Source: Clostridiaceae bacterium OM02-2AC (GTDB lineage: Bacteria; Bacillota_I; Bacilli_A; Erysipelotrichales; Erysipelotrichaceae). From it: a stretch of DNA of 64,000 bases. The stretch lies in the NCBI GenBank assembly GCA_003481775.1, contig QULU01000001.1, positions 268,816-332,815 of the forward strand, in the 5' to 3' direction. Below are positions 54,839 through 64,000 of this stretch, one piece after another (the first letter of the stretch is position 1; the number at the start of each line of letters is the position of its first letter). The translations under genes and the position numbers were made by a program. The notes beneath the pieces were generated by a model. It made no database searches. It worked only from the letters and a program-made list of their open reading frames with translations, and was not told the DNA's origin.

Positions 54839-56617
54839 TTATGCATCTTCTGCTTTTTGGTCTGTATTATGCAGGATATTGTAGATATTTTGTGCTACTT
54901 TTTCCGGAACCACCTGACGTATTTCCTCGATTGTGGCCTCTTTCAGGCGTTTCAGGGATTTGAAATGCTTCCAGATTTCCTTTTTACGGACTTCCCCAAT
55001 GCCTTCCACCTCGTCCAGAATGGACTTCGTCATAGCTTTCCCTCTCAGCTTGCGATGATAGGAGATGGCGAAGCGATGCACCTCATCCTGCATCTGGGTC
55101 AACAGGAAAAACAGAGAGCTGTCGCGTTTTACCGGCAGAATATTTCCGTTTACATCCATCAGATTGCTCGTCCTGTGATTGTCATCCTTAACCAGTCCGC
55201 AGATTGTTAAGGGAATATCCAGTGCTTCAATAATTTCTCTGGCTGCCTCAATCTGGAGATAGCCACCATCGACAATCAGCAGGTCAGGAAAGCGCGCCCC
55301 TTCCTTCAACAGCCGGAAGTACCGCCGATAGATGACCTCCTTCATTGAGTCGAGGTCGCTTATGTATTCGCCTAGACGAAAGGTGCGATAATCCTTCTTG
55401 CTCGGCTCACCGTCCCGATATACCACCATACCGCTGACATTATGCGTACCGGAGATATGCGAGTTATCAAACAGCTCGATGCGATGAATTTCCTTCTGCA
55501 AAAGATTACACAGCTGCTCCATCCCCTCATAGCGCCGGCTTTCCTTGCGTTCCACCAGCTCGAACTTCTGTTCATGCGCATTTTTGGCATTGGCAAGCAC
55601 CATATCCACCAGCTTCAGCTTATCTCCGCGAAGCGGCTGCAATATCTTTGTGTCCAGAATTTCTTCCAGATGCGTAATATCATACTCCTTTGGTATGAGA
55701 ATTTCCTGCGGCAGGGGATTGTTCGCATAATACTGCAGGATAAAGGAAACAAAGGCATCTGCTTCATTTTCATATAGCGGCTCGATGGAAAGCGTACGCT
55801 CCAGCAGCTTACCTCCACGCAGGAAAAAGCCCTGAATGGATATATAGCCCTTATCAACATAATAGCCAAACACATCCCGGTCCTTGCGGTCCTTAAAGTC
55901 GATTTGCTGCTTTGCCGTCACATGCTCGATGGCATGGATCAGGCTCAGCTTCTCCTGTGCCTTTTCAAACAGCAGCTCCTCACTCGCCTGTTCCATTTCC
56001 CGATGCAGGGTATCCAGCATATCCTTGACATCTCCCCGCATGAATTTCTGAATACCGCTGACCATGTCCGCATACACACGCTCATCAATTTCCTTGATGC
56101 AGGGCGCCAGACACTGTCCCATGTGATAGTACAGGCATTCCTTTTTCTGCATCCGCCGGCATTTGCGCAGCGGATAGATGCGATTCAACAGCTTTGCCGT
56201 TTCCCATGCCGCGCCGGAATCCGGAAACGGCCCGAAATAATAGGCCTTGCGATCCTTCGTATTGCGCACCACCTTCAATACCGGGGCATTTTCCTTTGTG
56301 AGCTTTAAATATGGATAGGACTTATCATCCATAAACATGATGTTGTAGGGCGGTGTATGCTTTTTGATCAGATTGATTTCCAGCAGCAGCGCCTCTTTTT
56401 CACTGGATGTTACGATATATTCAAAATCGTCGATGTTACTGACAAGGCGGGTGGTTTTAAAATCATGGGCACCGACAAAATACTGCCGTACACGGTTTTT
56501 CAGCTTTTTTGCTTTTCCGACATAGATGATATCTCCATCCTTGTTTTTCATTAAATAGCAGCCAGGCAGAGCAGGAAGGATTTTCAGCTTATCCTCTATT
56601 TTTGCCATATTTGCCAT
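54839..56617 (-). CDS. uvrC: UvrC, excinuclease ABC subunit C
   Basis: A 592-residue nucleotide-excision repair nuclease. GIY-YIG domain at about 15-95 (LPGCYLMKNKDGDIIYVGKAKKL), UvrB-binding UVR domain at about 200-235, RNase H-like 5' endonuclease with ELFDNSHISGTHNVSGMVV, and a C-terminal helix-hairpin-helix. The start overlaps the mutS2 stop as TAATG. Confidence 0.97.
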   Translation of the reverse strand: MANMAKIEDKLKILPALPGCYLMKNKDGDIIYVGKAKKLKNRVRQYFVGAHDFKTTRLVSNIDDFEYIVTSSEKEALLLEINLIKKHTPPYNIMFMDDKSYPYLKLTKENAPVLKVVRNTKDRKAYYFGPFPDSGAAWETAKLLNRIYPLRKCRRMQKKECLYYHMGQCLAPCIKEIDERVYADMVSGIQKFMRGDVKDMLDTLHREMEQASEELLFEKAQEKLSLIHAIEHVTAKQQIDFKDRKDRDVFGYYVDKGYISIQGFFLRGGKLLERTLSIEPLYENEADAFVSFILQYYANNPLPQEILIPKEYDITHLEEILDTKILQPLRGDKLKLVDMVLANAKNAHEQKFELVERKESRRYEGMEQLCNLLQKEIHRIELFDNSHISGTHNVSGMVVYRDGEPSKKDYRTFRLGEYISDLDSMKEVIYRRYFRLLKEGARFPDLLIVDGGYLQIEAAREIIEALDIPLTICGLVKDDNHRTSNLMDVNGNILPVKRDSSLFFLLTQMQDEVHRFAISYHRKLRGKAMTKSILDEVEGIGEVRKKEIWKHFKSLKRLKEATIEEIRQVVPEKVAQNIYNILHNTDQKAEDA

Positions 56618-58950
56618 TATTTACCGCTTCCCTTCTGCTTTAAAACAACAACGGTTGCTCCCAGTCCGCCTTCTCCCTGACCTCCCATGCGAAAGCTCTC
56701 CACACGCGGATTGCGTTTCAGAAAGTCATGAACCCCCTTGCGCAGGGCTCCGGTTCCCATACCGTGAATGATGCGGACATTATTTGCTTTCGCAAGCATT
56801 GCATTATCCAGATATTTATCGATGATCGGCAGGGCTTCCGCCACCCGCATACCGATGACATTGCATTCCATGGAAAACGAGCGCACGCTTGCTTTGGCAA
56901 AGCCTTTTTTCTTTGTTTTCTGCACCTGCTTTACAGCCGGTTCGATTTCCTGCAGCGTCGTATTCATTTTCATACCGTTTGCCAGTACGCAGACCTTATC
57001 CTTATTCATGGAAATGATTTCTCCATAATAGCTCAGCTTGCTGATTTTCACATAGTCCCCCACCTGATAGGAAGGCAGCTCCTGCTGTGTATCACTTGTA
57101 TCTGCATCGTCCAGCGATGACAGCTGCTTCAATCTGGCCTTGCGGTCGCTGATCTCATGCGGTTTCGCTTCACTGTGCATATGCTTCAGCTCTTCGATGA
57201 TATCCTGAGCTTCCTCCAAGGAGGACCCCAGCTGCTTTTGGGCATCCTCCCTGATTGTTTCCAGAATTTCCTCCCGCCGCTGCGCCAGCTGTTTTTTCTC
57301 CTTCTCCAGGCTTGCCTGCAGCTGCTTGACATCCTGTAAGCGAGCAGCCAGCTTTTCCTTCAGCTCATGATTTTCCATCAGGGATTGCTCCAGCTTTTCC
57401 ATTGCGATATCCGCCTTGCTGCGATCCGCTTCCTTGCGTTCCCTCGCAAATTGAATGATGCTTTCCTTTAGTCCATATCGGCGGGCGATTTCAAATGCGT
57501 TGGACTGACCGCTGATTCCCTCGATATACCGATAGGTCGGCAGCATCACCTCCATATCAAATTCCACACTGGACAGCAGGATATCCTCATTGTCTGCACC
57601 ATAGGTTTTCAATGCAGAGTAATGGGTTGTGGCAATCACCATGGCACCGATGCTGCGCAGATGGTCCAAAACAGCAACTGCCAGCGGCTCTCCCTCCTTC
57701 GGGTCTGTTCCACTCCCCAGCTCATCCAGCAGGACGAGTGAACGCGGGGATGCGTGGTCACATATAGCTGCCAGCTTGGATATATGGGATGAAAAGGTTG
57801 ACAGGGATTCCTGAATGGACTGGTCGTCACCGATATCCACATACAGGGCATCAAACAGCGGTACGATCGCCTGCTCCGCACTCAGGGGGAGCCCACTCAT
57901 CGTCAGGGCGACAAACAAACCGATGGTTTTCAGTGTTACCGTCTTTCCTCCGGTATTGCTACCGGTAATCAGAAGGCTGTGATGCGGTGAGCGGATTTCG
58001 TATGTATTTGCAATCACCTTCTGCGGATCGATCAGCGGATGTCTGGCAGTCTTCAGATACAGGTGATCATCCCTGGTATTCAGCTCTGCAATACAGCCAT
58101 CCATCTCCTTTGTCCATAGCCCGCGGGCAAAGATACTATCCAGCAGACCAAAGGTTTCCAGATTGGACAGCAGCTCATAGCCGACCGCCTTGACCTGCTG
58201 ACTTAATTCAAATAGGATGCGTGTGATTTCCTCCTGCTCCTGACTTTTCAGCGTTTGCAGGCGATTGTTGAGCACCAGCAGGCTGCGTGGCTCTACATAG
58301 GCCGTCTGACCGGAAGCACTCTCTCCGTGCACAAAGCCGTCCACACTGTTTTTCTCACTGATTTTCACAAGCACACAGGTACGGTTATTGCGCACTGTTG
58401 TGATCGTATCCATCAGCTTGCTTGCATTGCGTGAAAGAAACCGCTGTACCTCACTGCTGATATCCGCATGGCAGGATAAGATGGATTTCCGTATGCTTTT
58501 CAGCGCCGGACTCGCTGTATCCAACACCTCTGCATTTAAGGAAATGCAGCGTTCGATGGAGGAAGCCAGTCGCTGATGCTCCGCAAAGGAATCACACAGC
58601 TCTTTGATCAGCGGCGTCTCCAGATCACTTGCCTTCATATATTTGCGGACCTGCTCTACACCGCGTGTACTGTCCGCTATTTCGCGCAGCTCATGCGGTG
58701 TCAGTGTCATATCCTTCATGGCTGCCTCTATGCTGTCTCGTGTGTCATGAATGCCGCCAAACGGCATGTTTCCAAAACGCACGACGAGGGCATAGGCCTC
58801 TTTTACTCTTGCCAGCTCGCGTTTGACCCAAAGGGCATCAAAGCGTGGCGTCATTTGTCGAATCAGCTGTTTTCCCAGGGAAAAGGACGCATGTCTTGCG
58901 ACCTGCTCCTTCACCTTGTGCAGCTCTAACGGCTCATACATATCTTTCAT
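56617..58950 (-). CDS. mutS2: MutS2
   Basis: A 777-residue protein. MutS clamp/core (about 1-300), ATPase with Walker A ITGSNTGGKTVTLKTIG and Walker B LVLLDELGSGTDPKEG, long coiled coil (about 500-620), KOW-like segment, and C-terminal Smr nuclease domain (IIHGMGTGALRKGV). It lacks the mismatch-recognition domain. MutS2 has been linked to recombination control and to splitting collided ribosomes. It lies between cvpA and uvrC. Confidence 0.97.
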   Translation of the reverse strand: MKDMYEPLELHKVKEQVARHASFSLGKQLIRQMTPRFDALWVKRELARVKEAYALVVRFGNMPFGGIHDTRDSIEAAMKDMTLTPHELREIADSTRGVEQVRKYMKASDLETPLIKELCDSFAEHQRLASSIERCISLNAEVLDTASPALKSIRKSILSCHADISSEVQRFLSRNASKLMDTITTVRNNRTCVLVKISEKNSVDGFVHGESASGQTAYVEPRSLLVLNNRLQTLKSQEQEEITRILFELSQQVKAVGYELLSNLETFGLLDSIFARGLWTKEMDGCIAELNTRDDHLYLKTARHPLIDPQKVIANTYEIRSPHHSLLITGSNTGGKTVTLKTIGLFVALTMSGLPLSAEQAIVPLFDALYVDIGDDQSIQESLSTFSSHISKLAAICDHASPRSLVLLDELGSGTDPKEGEPLAVAVLDHLRSIGAMVIATTHYSALKTYGADNEDILLSSVEFDMEVMLPTYRYIEGISGQSNAFEIARRYGLKESIIQFARERKEADRSKADIAMEKLEQSLMENHELKEKLAARLQDVKQLQASLEKEKKQLAQRREEILETIREDAQKQLGSSLEEAQDIIEELKHMHSEAKPHEISDRKARLKQLSSLDDADTSDTQQELPSYQVGDYVKISKLSYYGEIISMNKDKVCVLANGMKMNTTLQEIEPAVKQVQKTKKKGFAKASVRSFSMECNVIGMRVAEALPIIDKYLDNAMLAKANNVRIIHGMGTGALRKGVHDFLKRNPRVESFRMGGQGEGGLGATVVVLKQKGSGK

Positions 58951-58960
58951 ATTCTTACCT

Positions 58961-59626
58961 CTATTGCAGCGCAGACAGCAGCGTGTCCACGTCTTCCTTC
59001 TTCATATTCTGCTCCAGCAGCCAGCTGCGGATATTCTCCTTTTCTGCTGTACTGAGTGTTTGTTTCTCCTCCAATGCCGATGTCAGCTTGGATACTTCCT
59101 GCAATGGCTCCTTTGCATAAAAGGTTAGGGCCTCCAGCATCGTATCGCTGTATCGCAAAAGGGACGCAGATGCGATTTCATTCCCTGTTTTCCAAAATGG
59201 CAGGCGGCAGATCATGGCAGCCAGCACCATGAGAAGCACAGCCTGCAAAGCCCCTAGCGCAGCGCCCAGAAGGCGGTTGATACCGGAAACGACCGGCACA
59301 TGATTGGCCGCCTTTGTAAACGGCTTTACGATCAGCACCGCCAGCTGCAGCAGGACAAAGAGAATCACAAAGATGAGCAAACGATTCAAATTGTCATACA
59401 GGACAGCTTCCAGCGGTGTATCCTGCAACGGGAGTGCATGCTTTGGATACAGGTGGATGAAGCTGCCGACATAGGAGGATGCCCACCATGCCAGAAAGCC
59501 GCATACAAAGAAAGACAGTATGCTCAACAGCTTTAATAGGAAGCCGTCGCGGTATCCGCCGAATACAAATGCGCAAAGGGCACACAGGATGACGATATTT
59601 ACAACCATAATCAGGGACACAGGCAT
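58961..59626 (-). CDS. CvpA-family membrane protein
   Basis: About 221 residues with four membrane segments in the first 165 residues and a charged cytoplasmic tail. The CvpA pattern is seen in GGYRDGFLLKLLSILSFFVCGFLAWW and INRLLGAALGALQAVLLMVL. In many Firmicutes cvpA directly precedes mutS2, as here (10-base gap). Exact function is unclear. Confidence 0.85.
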   Translation of the reverse strand: MPVSLIMVVNIVILCALCAFVFGGYRDGFLLKLLSILSFFVCGFLAWWASSYVGSFIHLYPKHALPLQDTPLEAVLYDNLNRLLIFVILFVLLQLAVLIVKPFTKAANHVPVVSGINRLLGAALGALQAVLLMVLAAMICRLPFWKTGNEIASASLLRYSDTMLEALTFYAKEPLQEVSKLTSALEEKQTLSTAEKENIRSWLLEQNMKKEDVDTLLSALQ

Positions 59627-59753
59627 CACCTACTTTCTTTGTCCGTCTCATTATTTTACCATGAACACATAAAAAAATGAATGGGAACACCCGATTTCTG
59701 TATCCTGTTGTCTCATTTTATGCTAAAATGGAAAAGTTATGAGGAGGAATATC

Positions 59754-60656
59754 ATGGGAACATGTACCATACAGACAGATCGATCCAGCATGATGGAGCT
59801 GAAGCAGCGGTTGAAATCTGCGGAAATCCGCAAGACGCCTCCCTATGCAATTTATCAGATCAAGACGAGTGATTGTGTCATCACTGCTTATGAATCCGGA
59901 AAGCTTGTATTTCAGGGGAACGGTGCCGAGGAATGTGCAGCGCTGCTTGCCCCATCTGCCATGCAGAAAACACAGCGCAGGGCGACAACAAAAAAAACAC
60001 AGCCACAGCCGAAAGCAATCTATCCGCAGGCGGGAAGCGACGAAGTGGGCACCGGTGATTATTTCGGTCCGGTAACCGTTTGTGCAACCTGCGTCCGTGA
60101 AGAGGATGTGGATTTTCTACGAGAGCAAGGCATACAGGATTCCAAGGCTATTGATGATACCGCCATACGACGCATGGCGCCACGGCTCATGGAACGTCTT
60201 CCACACAGTCTTCTGATTCTGGATAACGCCACCTACAACCGGATACACGGGGAGAACAATATGGTTGCCATTAAATCCCGCATGCATAATCAGGCATATG
60301 TGCACCTGCGTAAGAAGCTCGGTTCACTTCCGCAATTTTGCATCATTGACCAGTTTGTACAGAAGACTTCCTATTACCGCTATCTGAAAAATGAGCGCGA
60401 GGTCGTTTACGACATTCATTTTGAAACCAAGGCGGAAAATAAATATTTATCCGTCGCTGCCGGGTCCATTATTGCCCGCTATGCGTTTCTGAAAGCCTTC
60501 GATGCCATGTGTGAGCAGTACGACTTCCCGTTCCAAAAGGGGGCCGGCAGCAAGGTGGATGCCAACATTCGTGAATTTGTTGCAGCGCATGGAAGAGAGG
60601 CACTGCTTCAGGTTGCCAAGCTGCATTTTGCAAATACGAAAAAAGCCTTAGGCTGA
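59754..60656 (+). CDS. rnhC: Ribonuclease HIII
   Basis: A 300-residue protein: N-terminal TBP-like domain (about 1-75) and RNase H2/H3 catalytic domain with GSDEVGTGDYFGPVTVC, the motif carrying the first two acidic residues. Later DNATYNRIH, IIDQFV and AAGSIIARYAFL complete the active site. It removes RNA from RNA-DNA hybrids. GAGGAGG lies six bases before the ATG at 59754. Divergent from the cvpA-mutS2-uvrC unit. Confidence 0.96.
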   Translation: MGTCTIQTDRSSMMELKQRLKSAEIRKTPPYAIYQIKTSDCVITAYESGKLVFQGNGAEECAALLAPSAMQKTQRRATTKKTQPQPKAIYPQAGSDEVGTGDYFGPVTVCATCVREEDVDFLREQGIQDSKAIDDTAIRRMAPRLMERLPHSLLILDNATYNRIHGENNMVAIKSRMHNQAYVHLRKKLGSLPQFCIIDQFVQKTSYYRYLKNEREVVYDIHFETKAENKYLSVAAGSIIARYAFLKAFDAMCEQYDFPFQKGAGSKVDANIREFVAAHGREALLQVAKLHFANTKKALG

Positions 60657-60699
60657 AAAAACCCGTTTCCTGTATTGTTTCTACAGAAAACGGGTTTTC
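60656..60699. terminator. Bidirectional terminator between rnhC and dCMP deaminase
   Basis: AAAACCCGTTT and AAACGGGTTTT arms with an inner CTGTA/TACAG pairing, flanked by A-run and T-run. Confidence 0.8.
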
Positions 60700-60702
60700 T
60701 CA

Positions 60703-61197
60703 TTATCGAACTGTCGGATTGATTTTTCTGGATACCTGCAGATCGATGGCATAGGGCAGCTGTACCAGCTCCACCCCTGCACTGCGCAGCATCCGCTTGC
60801 TGGCAATCGTCCCTTCCGTATGTGCATATTTATCGGATTCATATACGATACGGCTGATGCCGCTTTGAATAATCGCCTTTGCGCATTCATTGCAGGGAAA
60901 CAGTGATACATAAATACTGCAGCCCTTCAGGTCATGCTTGCTGTTTAAAATCGCATTCAGCTCCGCATGCACGACATAGGGGTACTTGGTGTTTCCGAAA
61001 TCCCCTTCCCGATCCCATGGGAATTCATCATCGCTGCAGCCGTTTGGAAAGCCGTTATAGCCGATACTGACCACACGATGCTCACTGCTGACGATCACCG
61101 CTCCCACCTGTGTGGAAGGGTCCTTGCTTCGTTTGGCGCTCAGATGTGCCAGTCCCATAAAATACTCATCCCAAGTCAATACATCTTCCCGTTTCAT
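60703..61197 (-). CDS. dCMP/deoxycytidylate deaminase (ComEB-like)
   Basis: A 164-residue zinc deaminase. Zinc motifs HAELNAIL and PCNECAKAI are present, with the dCMP deaminase [13 protein letters not shown] loop. It produces dUMP for thymidylate synthesis. The B. subtilis relative comEB lies in a competence operon, but no other com gene is seen here. Its start codon touches the rhomboid stop. Confidence 0.93.
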   Translation of the reverse strand: MKREDVLTWDEYFMGLAHLSAKRSKDPSTQVGAVIVSSEHRVVSIGYNGFPNGCSDDEFPWDREGDFGNTKYPYVVHAELNAILNSKHDLKGCSIYVSLFPCNECAKAIIQSGISRIVYESDKYAHTEGTIASKRMLRSAGVELVQLPYAIDLQVSRKINPTVR

Positions 61198-62450
61198 TAG
61201 ATACCTCCTGTTTTTTCATACTGCTGATGAAAATGCTCCTGCAAATAGTCTGCATAGGCATTGAGCGGTGTATGGCGGTAAACACGGATAATGGCTTCAT
61301 CCAAATGCTGATCAAGCGGAGCAACCGTATCCACAGCAGCACCATAGGCGAACAGGCTTGTCGCATACAAGACCAGTGCCAGACAGGCATGCTGCCGCAT
61401 ACCGGATTCACTCTGTCTGCCATATATCCATAAGCCAAACAGAACGCCACACAGGATTCCCGCAGCACAGGCGATAAAGGATACCGAGGGCACCAGTGCC
61501 AGTATAACAAGAATTGCCATACAGTTATACAGCGGAATCCGCAGCAGTGGATGTCGCAGCGTATGAGACAGCAGCTGACTGGTGAGGAAGGCTGCCGCTA
61601 CACCGAAAATTCCGGCACTCATACCGGTCGCAATCCCGTTGGGGGCCGCAATCAGCTGTGCGGCATTCCCCAAAATCACAGAGGAAAGAAAAATCGCCAT
61701 ATACCAGCCTCTTCCCAAACGCTGTTCACACAGCTTTCCGGTCGCATACAAGGCATACAGACTGATGACAAAATGAACAACATCGTTATGTACAAAGCCG
61801 CCGCTGAGAATACGCCAATATTCATGCGCCGCGACAATGCTCATTTTATAAAACCCGCCGACTGCCACGATTGCGCCTTCCATACTGCCGCCAAGATAGG
61901 CCAGTGTATATTCCAGTATGAGTAATACCGTGCAAACTGCCATCATAGCAATCGTACAGCGCGGGATACTTTTCTTCCGTGCTTTTTTTATGAAATCCTG
62001 CTGTTGCTTCAGCTCTGCCTCTTCCACCTGAGCCATGAGCGTACTGCTTTCCTTATCCGGATCCACCACACGATGCACGACGCGGTCGATGCCATGAAAC
62101 ACACTGACCAGCTGCGGTTCACTGATGGTTGTGGGTGTAATGCAAATCTGTGTCAGAAAAGCATTGTGCACCGGACTCGATTGCGGATTGGTGTTAAGAA
62201 TCAGCATCGGTCCCTCTCGATGCATCAGATTGAGTATGATGCGGTGAACGTTGCGCACATAGTCCGTATCCGCAAAGGTTCCGGCATTGCCGCTGGATGA
62301 AATGCGAATCACCGGATATACCTGGTGCTGTTCATTCATCAGCCACAGATCATCCTTGTGCTGCTGAACCCGTACAATGCGATAATGCTGTTGAACAACC
62401 AGGTAATGCAGCAGCTGATAGGCAAACAAATCATATTCACGAATCTGCAT
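61197..62450 (-). CDS. Rhomboid-like membrane protein, catalytic His missing
   Basis: About 417 residues. A cytoplasmic N-domain (about 1-170) is followed by seven membrane segments, like B. subtilis YqgP. The [15 protein letters not shown] helix and the serine in [10 protein letters not shown] match rhomboid proteases. The helix that should carry the catalytic histidine (AHIGGLLAG in relatives) reads [13 protein letters not shown], with no histidine. Protease activity is therefore doubtful. GAGGTG precedes the ATG at 62450; the longer frame runs into rluD. Confidence 0.8.
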   Translation of the reverse strand: MQIREYDLFAYQLLHYLVVQQHYRIVRVQQHKDDLWLMNEQHQVYPVIRISSSGNAGTFADTDYVRNVHRIILNLMHREGPMLILNTNPQSSPVHNAFLTQICITPTTISEPQLVSVFHGIDRVVHRVVDPDKESSTLMAQVEEAELKQQQDFIKKARKKSIPRCTIAMMAVCTVLLILEYTLAYLGGSMEGAIVAVGGFYKMSIVAAHEYWRILSGGFVHNDVVHFVISLYALYATGKLCEQRLGRGWYMAIFLSSVILGNAAQLIAAPNGIATGMSAGIFGVAAAFLTSQLLSHTLRHPLLRIPLYNCMAILVILALVPSVSFIACAAGILCGVLFGLWIYGRQSESGMRQHACLALVLYATSLFAYGAAVDTVAPLDQHLDEAIIRVYRHTPLNAYADYLQEHFHQQYEKTGGI

Positions 62451-62454
62451 CCAG

Positions 62455-63369
62455 TCACCTCGATTCCTGTCGCAGTTCTTCCAGTATGTCCGCAAACTGC
62501 TTCGGCAGCTCTGCTTCCACTGTAATCATTTCCCCCGTTCTCGGATGCTGAAAGGTTAGCTGATGCGCATGCAGGAGCTGTCCGTTTGTCTGCATGGTCT
62601 TGCGATAGCTATATTTTTCATCCCCCACAACCGGATGTCCGATATATTGCATATGAACACGTATCTGATGCGTTCGCCCGGTTTCCAGACGACATTCCAC
62701 CAGGGTATAATTAGCAAAGCGCTCGATCACCTGAAAGTGTGTACGCGCATCCTTTGCATTGGTTGCCGTTACCGCCATCTTCTGGCGATCCTTCACATCC
62801 CGGCCAATCGGTGCATCAATCGTACCGAAATCATGCTGAATCACCCCGTGCACCAATGCATAATACAGGCGATTCACCGTCTTGCTTTGCAGCTGCTTAG
62901 ACAAGGATGCATGCGCAAGATCATTTTTAGCGACAATCAGCAGCCCTGTTGTATCCTTATCAATGCGATGCACGATTCCCGGACGCAGCGTTCCATTGAT
63001 TCCGGAGAGATCCTTGCAGTGATACAGCAGCCCGTTGACCAGTGTACCGCTCTGATTCCCTGCAGCAGGGTGTACGACGATGTTTTTCGGCTTGTTGATG
63101 ACAATCACATCCTCATCCTCATACCGCACATCCAGCTCCATTTTCTCAGGACGGGCTTCCATTTCCATTTCATCATCGAAACAGGCTGTGATGTGATCGT
63201 TTGCCTTTACCTTATAATTGGCTTTAACAGCAGCCTGATTGACCAGAATGCTTCCTTCCGCAAGCAGTGCCTGCACACGGCTTCGGGATAAATCCTCCTG
63301 TTCACTAAGGAATTTATCAATACGTGCTCCTGCATCCTCTGCAGCAGCGATAATCTCTATTTCGCGCAT
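62455..63369 (-). CDS. rluD: RluD-type pseudouridine synthase
   Basis: A 304-residue RluA-family enzyme. N-terminal S4 domain (about 15-75, RIDKFLSEQEDLSRSRVQALL) and catalytic domain with HRIDKDTTGLLIVAK, whose aspartate is the nucleophile. It modifies uridines of 23S rRNA helix 69 in relatives. It overlaps lspA by 13 bases; lspA-rluD is a common Firmicute pair. Confidence 0.93.
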   Translation of the reverse strand: MREIEIIAAAEDAGARIDKFLSEQEDLSRSRVQALLAEGSILVNQAAVKANYKVKANDHITACFDDEMEMEARPEKMELDVRYEDEDVIVINKPKNIVVHPAAGNQSGTLVNGLLYHCKDLSGINGTLRPGIVHRIDKDTTGLLIVAKNDLAHASLSKQLQSKTVNRLYYALVHGVIQHDFGTIDAPIGRDVKDRQKMAVTATNAKDARTHFQVIERFANYTLVECRLETGRTHQIRVHMQYIGHPVVGDEKYSYRKTMQTNGQLLHAHQLTFQHPRTGEMITVEAELPKQFADILEELRQESR

Positions 63370-63833
63370 AGTCTACGACCTCCATATGTTTCCAGAACCA
63401 TTGATAATACGATAAGTCCAACACCGACACAAAGCGATATGTCAGCGACGTTGAATACCGGGAAATCATATCCGAAGATAATGAAATCCAGAAAATCCCG
63501 GACATACTGGAAAACGAGACGGTCAATAAAATTTCCCAGTGTTCCAGCCATCATCAATACGACACCAATGCGTGTCAGCTTGTCCTTGTGATCAGTAGAA
63601 CGGTAAAAATACAGCATGCCAATCAGAAAAACAATGGAAATCAGATAAAAGAAGACCATCTTTCCTTCCAGCATGCTCCAGGCTGCTCCTGTATTATGCA
63701 GATATGTAATTCTGAAAAACCCCGGAATTACGTCAAAGCTCTCATCTATTTGCATGGACGTCTGTACGCCCCACTTGCTTAGCTGATCCAGCAGAAGAAC
63801 TGCCGCCATCAGCAGAATATGCTTAGCTTTCAT
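63357..63833 (-). CDS. lspA: Lipoprotein signal peptidase
   Basis: A 158-residue membrane aspartic protease with four membrane segments. Motifs HNTGAAWSML, MMAGTLGNFIDRL and FNVADISLCVGVG are present and include both catalytic aspartates. It cleaves prolipoproteins at the lipobox, such as the foldase lipoprotein in this window. AAAGGTG lies six bases before the ATG at 63833. Upstream bases to 64000 hold a possible -10 (TATAAT at 63903-63908, minus strand) and no gene. Confidence 0.96.
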   Translation of the reverse strand: MKAKHILLMAAVLLLDQLSKWGVQTSMQIDESFDVIPGFFRITYLHNTGAAWSMLEGKMVFFYLISIVFLIGMLYFYRSTDHKDKLTRIGVVLMMAGTLGNFIDRLVFQYVRDFLDFIIFGYDFPVFNVADISLCVGVGLIVLSMVLETYGGRRLCAK

Positions 63834-64000
63834 GCGATTCACCTTTCCTTATATGTTCTATGAGTCCCGCTTGAGAAAGCTCATAGAAATGCATCGTATC
63901 ATATTATAACAAAAAAAACCGCCATTGGCGATTTTTATGTGTACTTTTTATTTGGAGCTGAAGTGAAAAGTTAAATTCCACTTTCAAAGTAGCTAAGTAG

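Noticed and set aside
1..64000. tRNA, rRNA, CRISPR array, prophage or insertion sequence
   Set aside because: No cloverleaf with GGTTCGAATC-type loops, no regularly spaced repeats and no transposase or phage structural genes were recognised anywhere.

Overview
The window reads as an ordinary chromosomal stretch of a low-to-mid GC, endospore-forming Firmicute. Evidence: spoIIGA-sigE-sigG with a Spo0A-type promoter, gerM and gerE homologues, T-box leaders on pheST and ileS, strong AGGAGG-like ribosome binding sites, RNase J, RNase HIII, MutS2, and a SufCDSUB operon instead of Isc. Gene content and order suggest an Erysipelotrichia member of the Clostridium innocuum kind. That is an inference from gene content; no search was run. 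I see no tRNA, rRNA, CRISPR array, prophage or insertion sequence.

Layout. 1-3.1 kb: tail of a sulfite/nitrite reductase-like protein, a cytosolic SGNH hydrolase and a double-winged-helix GntR regulator. 3.5-7.2 kb: a surface O-acylation cassette on the minus strand (secreted SGNH hydrolase, DUF4358 protein, MBOAT acyltransferase, DHHW/AlgX-like protein). 7.4-12.7 kb: sufC-sufD-sufS-sufU-sufB plus 5-formyl-THF cyclo-ligase. 12.9-15.3 kb: two PrsA-like foldases and a HIT protein. 15.9-18.6 kb: two divergent unknown membrane proteins. 18.9-21.3 kb: coaD, rsmD and an FtsW/RodA protein. 21.5-25.0 kb: peptide deformylase, RNase J and a degenerate metallophosphoesterase. 25.1-28.8 kb: T-box-controlled pheST.

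28.9-40.2 kb: a complete Gram-positive type IV pilus operon, transcribed pilA-pilD-pilC-pilM-pilN-pilO-three minor pilins-pilB-pilT. One minor pilin carries four tandem chitin-binding-like modules. The pilA leader and the hairpin just after pilA look regulatory. 40.3-44.2 kb: an RNA methyltransferase and T-box-controlled ileS. 44.2-49.0 kb: division and sporulation cluster (spoIIGA, sigE, sigG, ylmC, sepF, ylmH, divIVA), all on the minus strand. 49.5-54.8 kb: a CofE-like protein, a YfcE-type phosphoesterase, gerM, a zinc-ligand-less VanY-like protein, a resolvase-like protein lacking its catalytic serine, and a gerE-like gene with an interrupted frame. 54.8-64 kb: uvrC-mutS2-cvpA, divergent rnhC, then comEB-like dCMP deaminase, a rhomboid-like protein, rluD and lspA.

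Two themes stand out. The type IV pilus locus encodes a candidate glycan-binding pilus with leader-level control. Several proteins of enzyme families have lost catalytic or metal-binding residues (VanY-like, phosphoesterase, rhomboid, resolvase).
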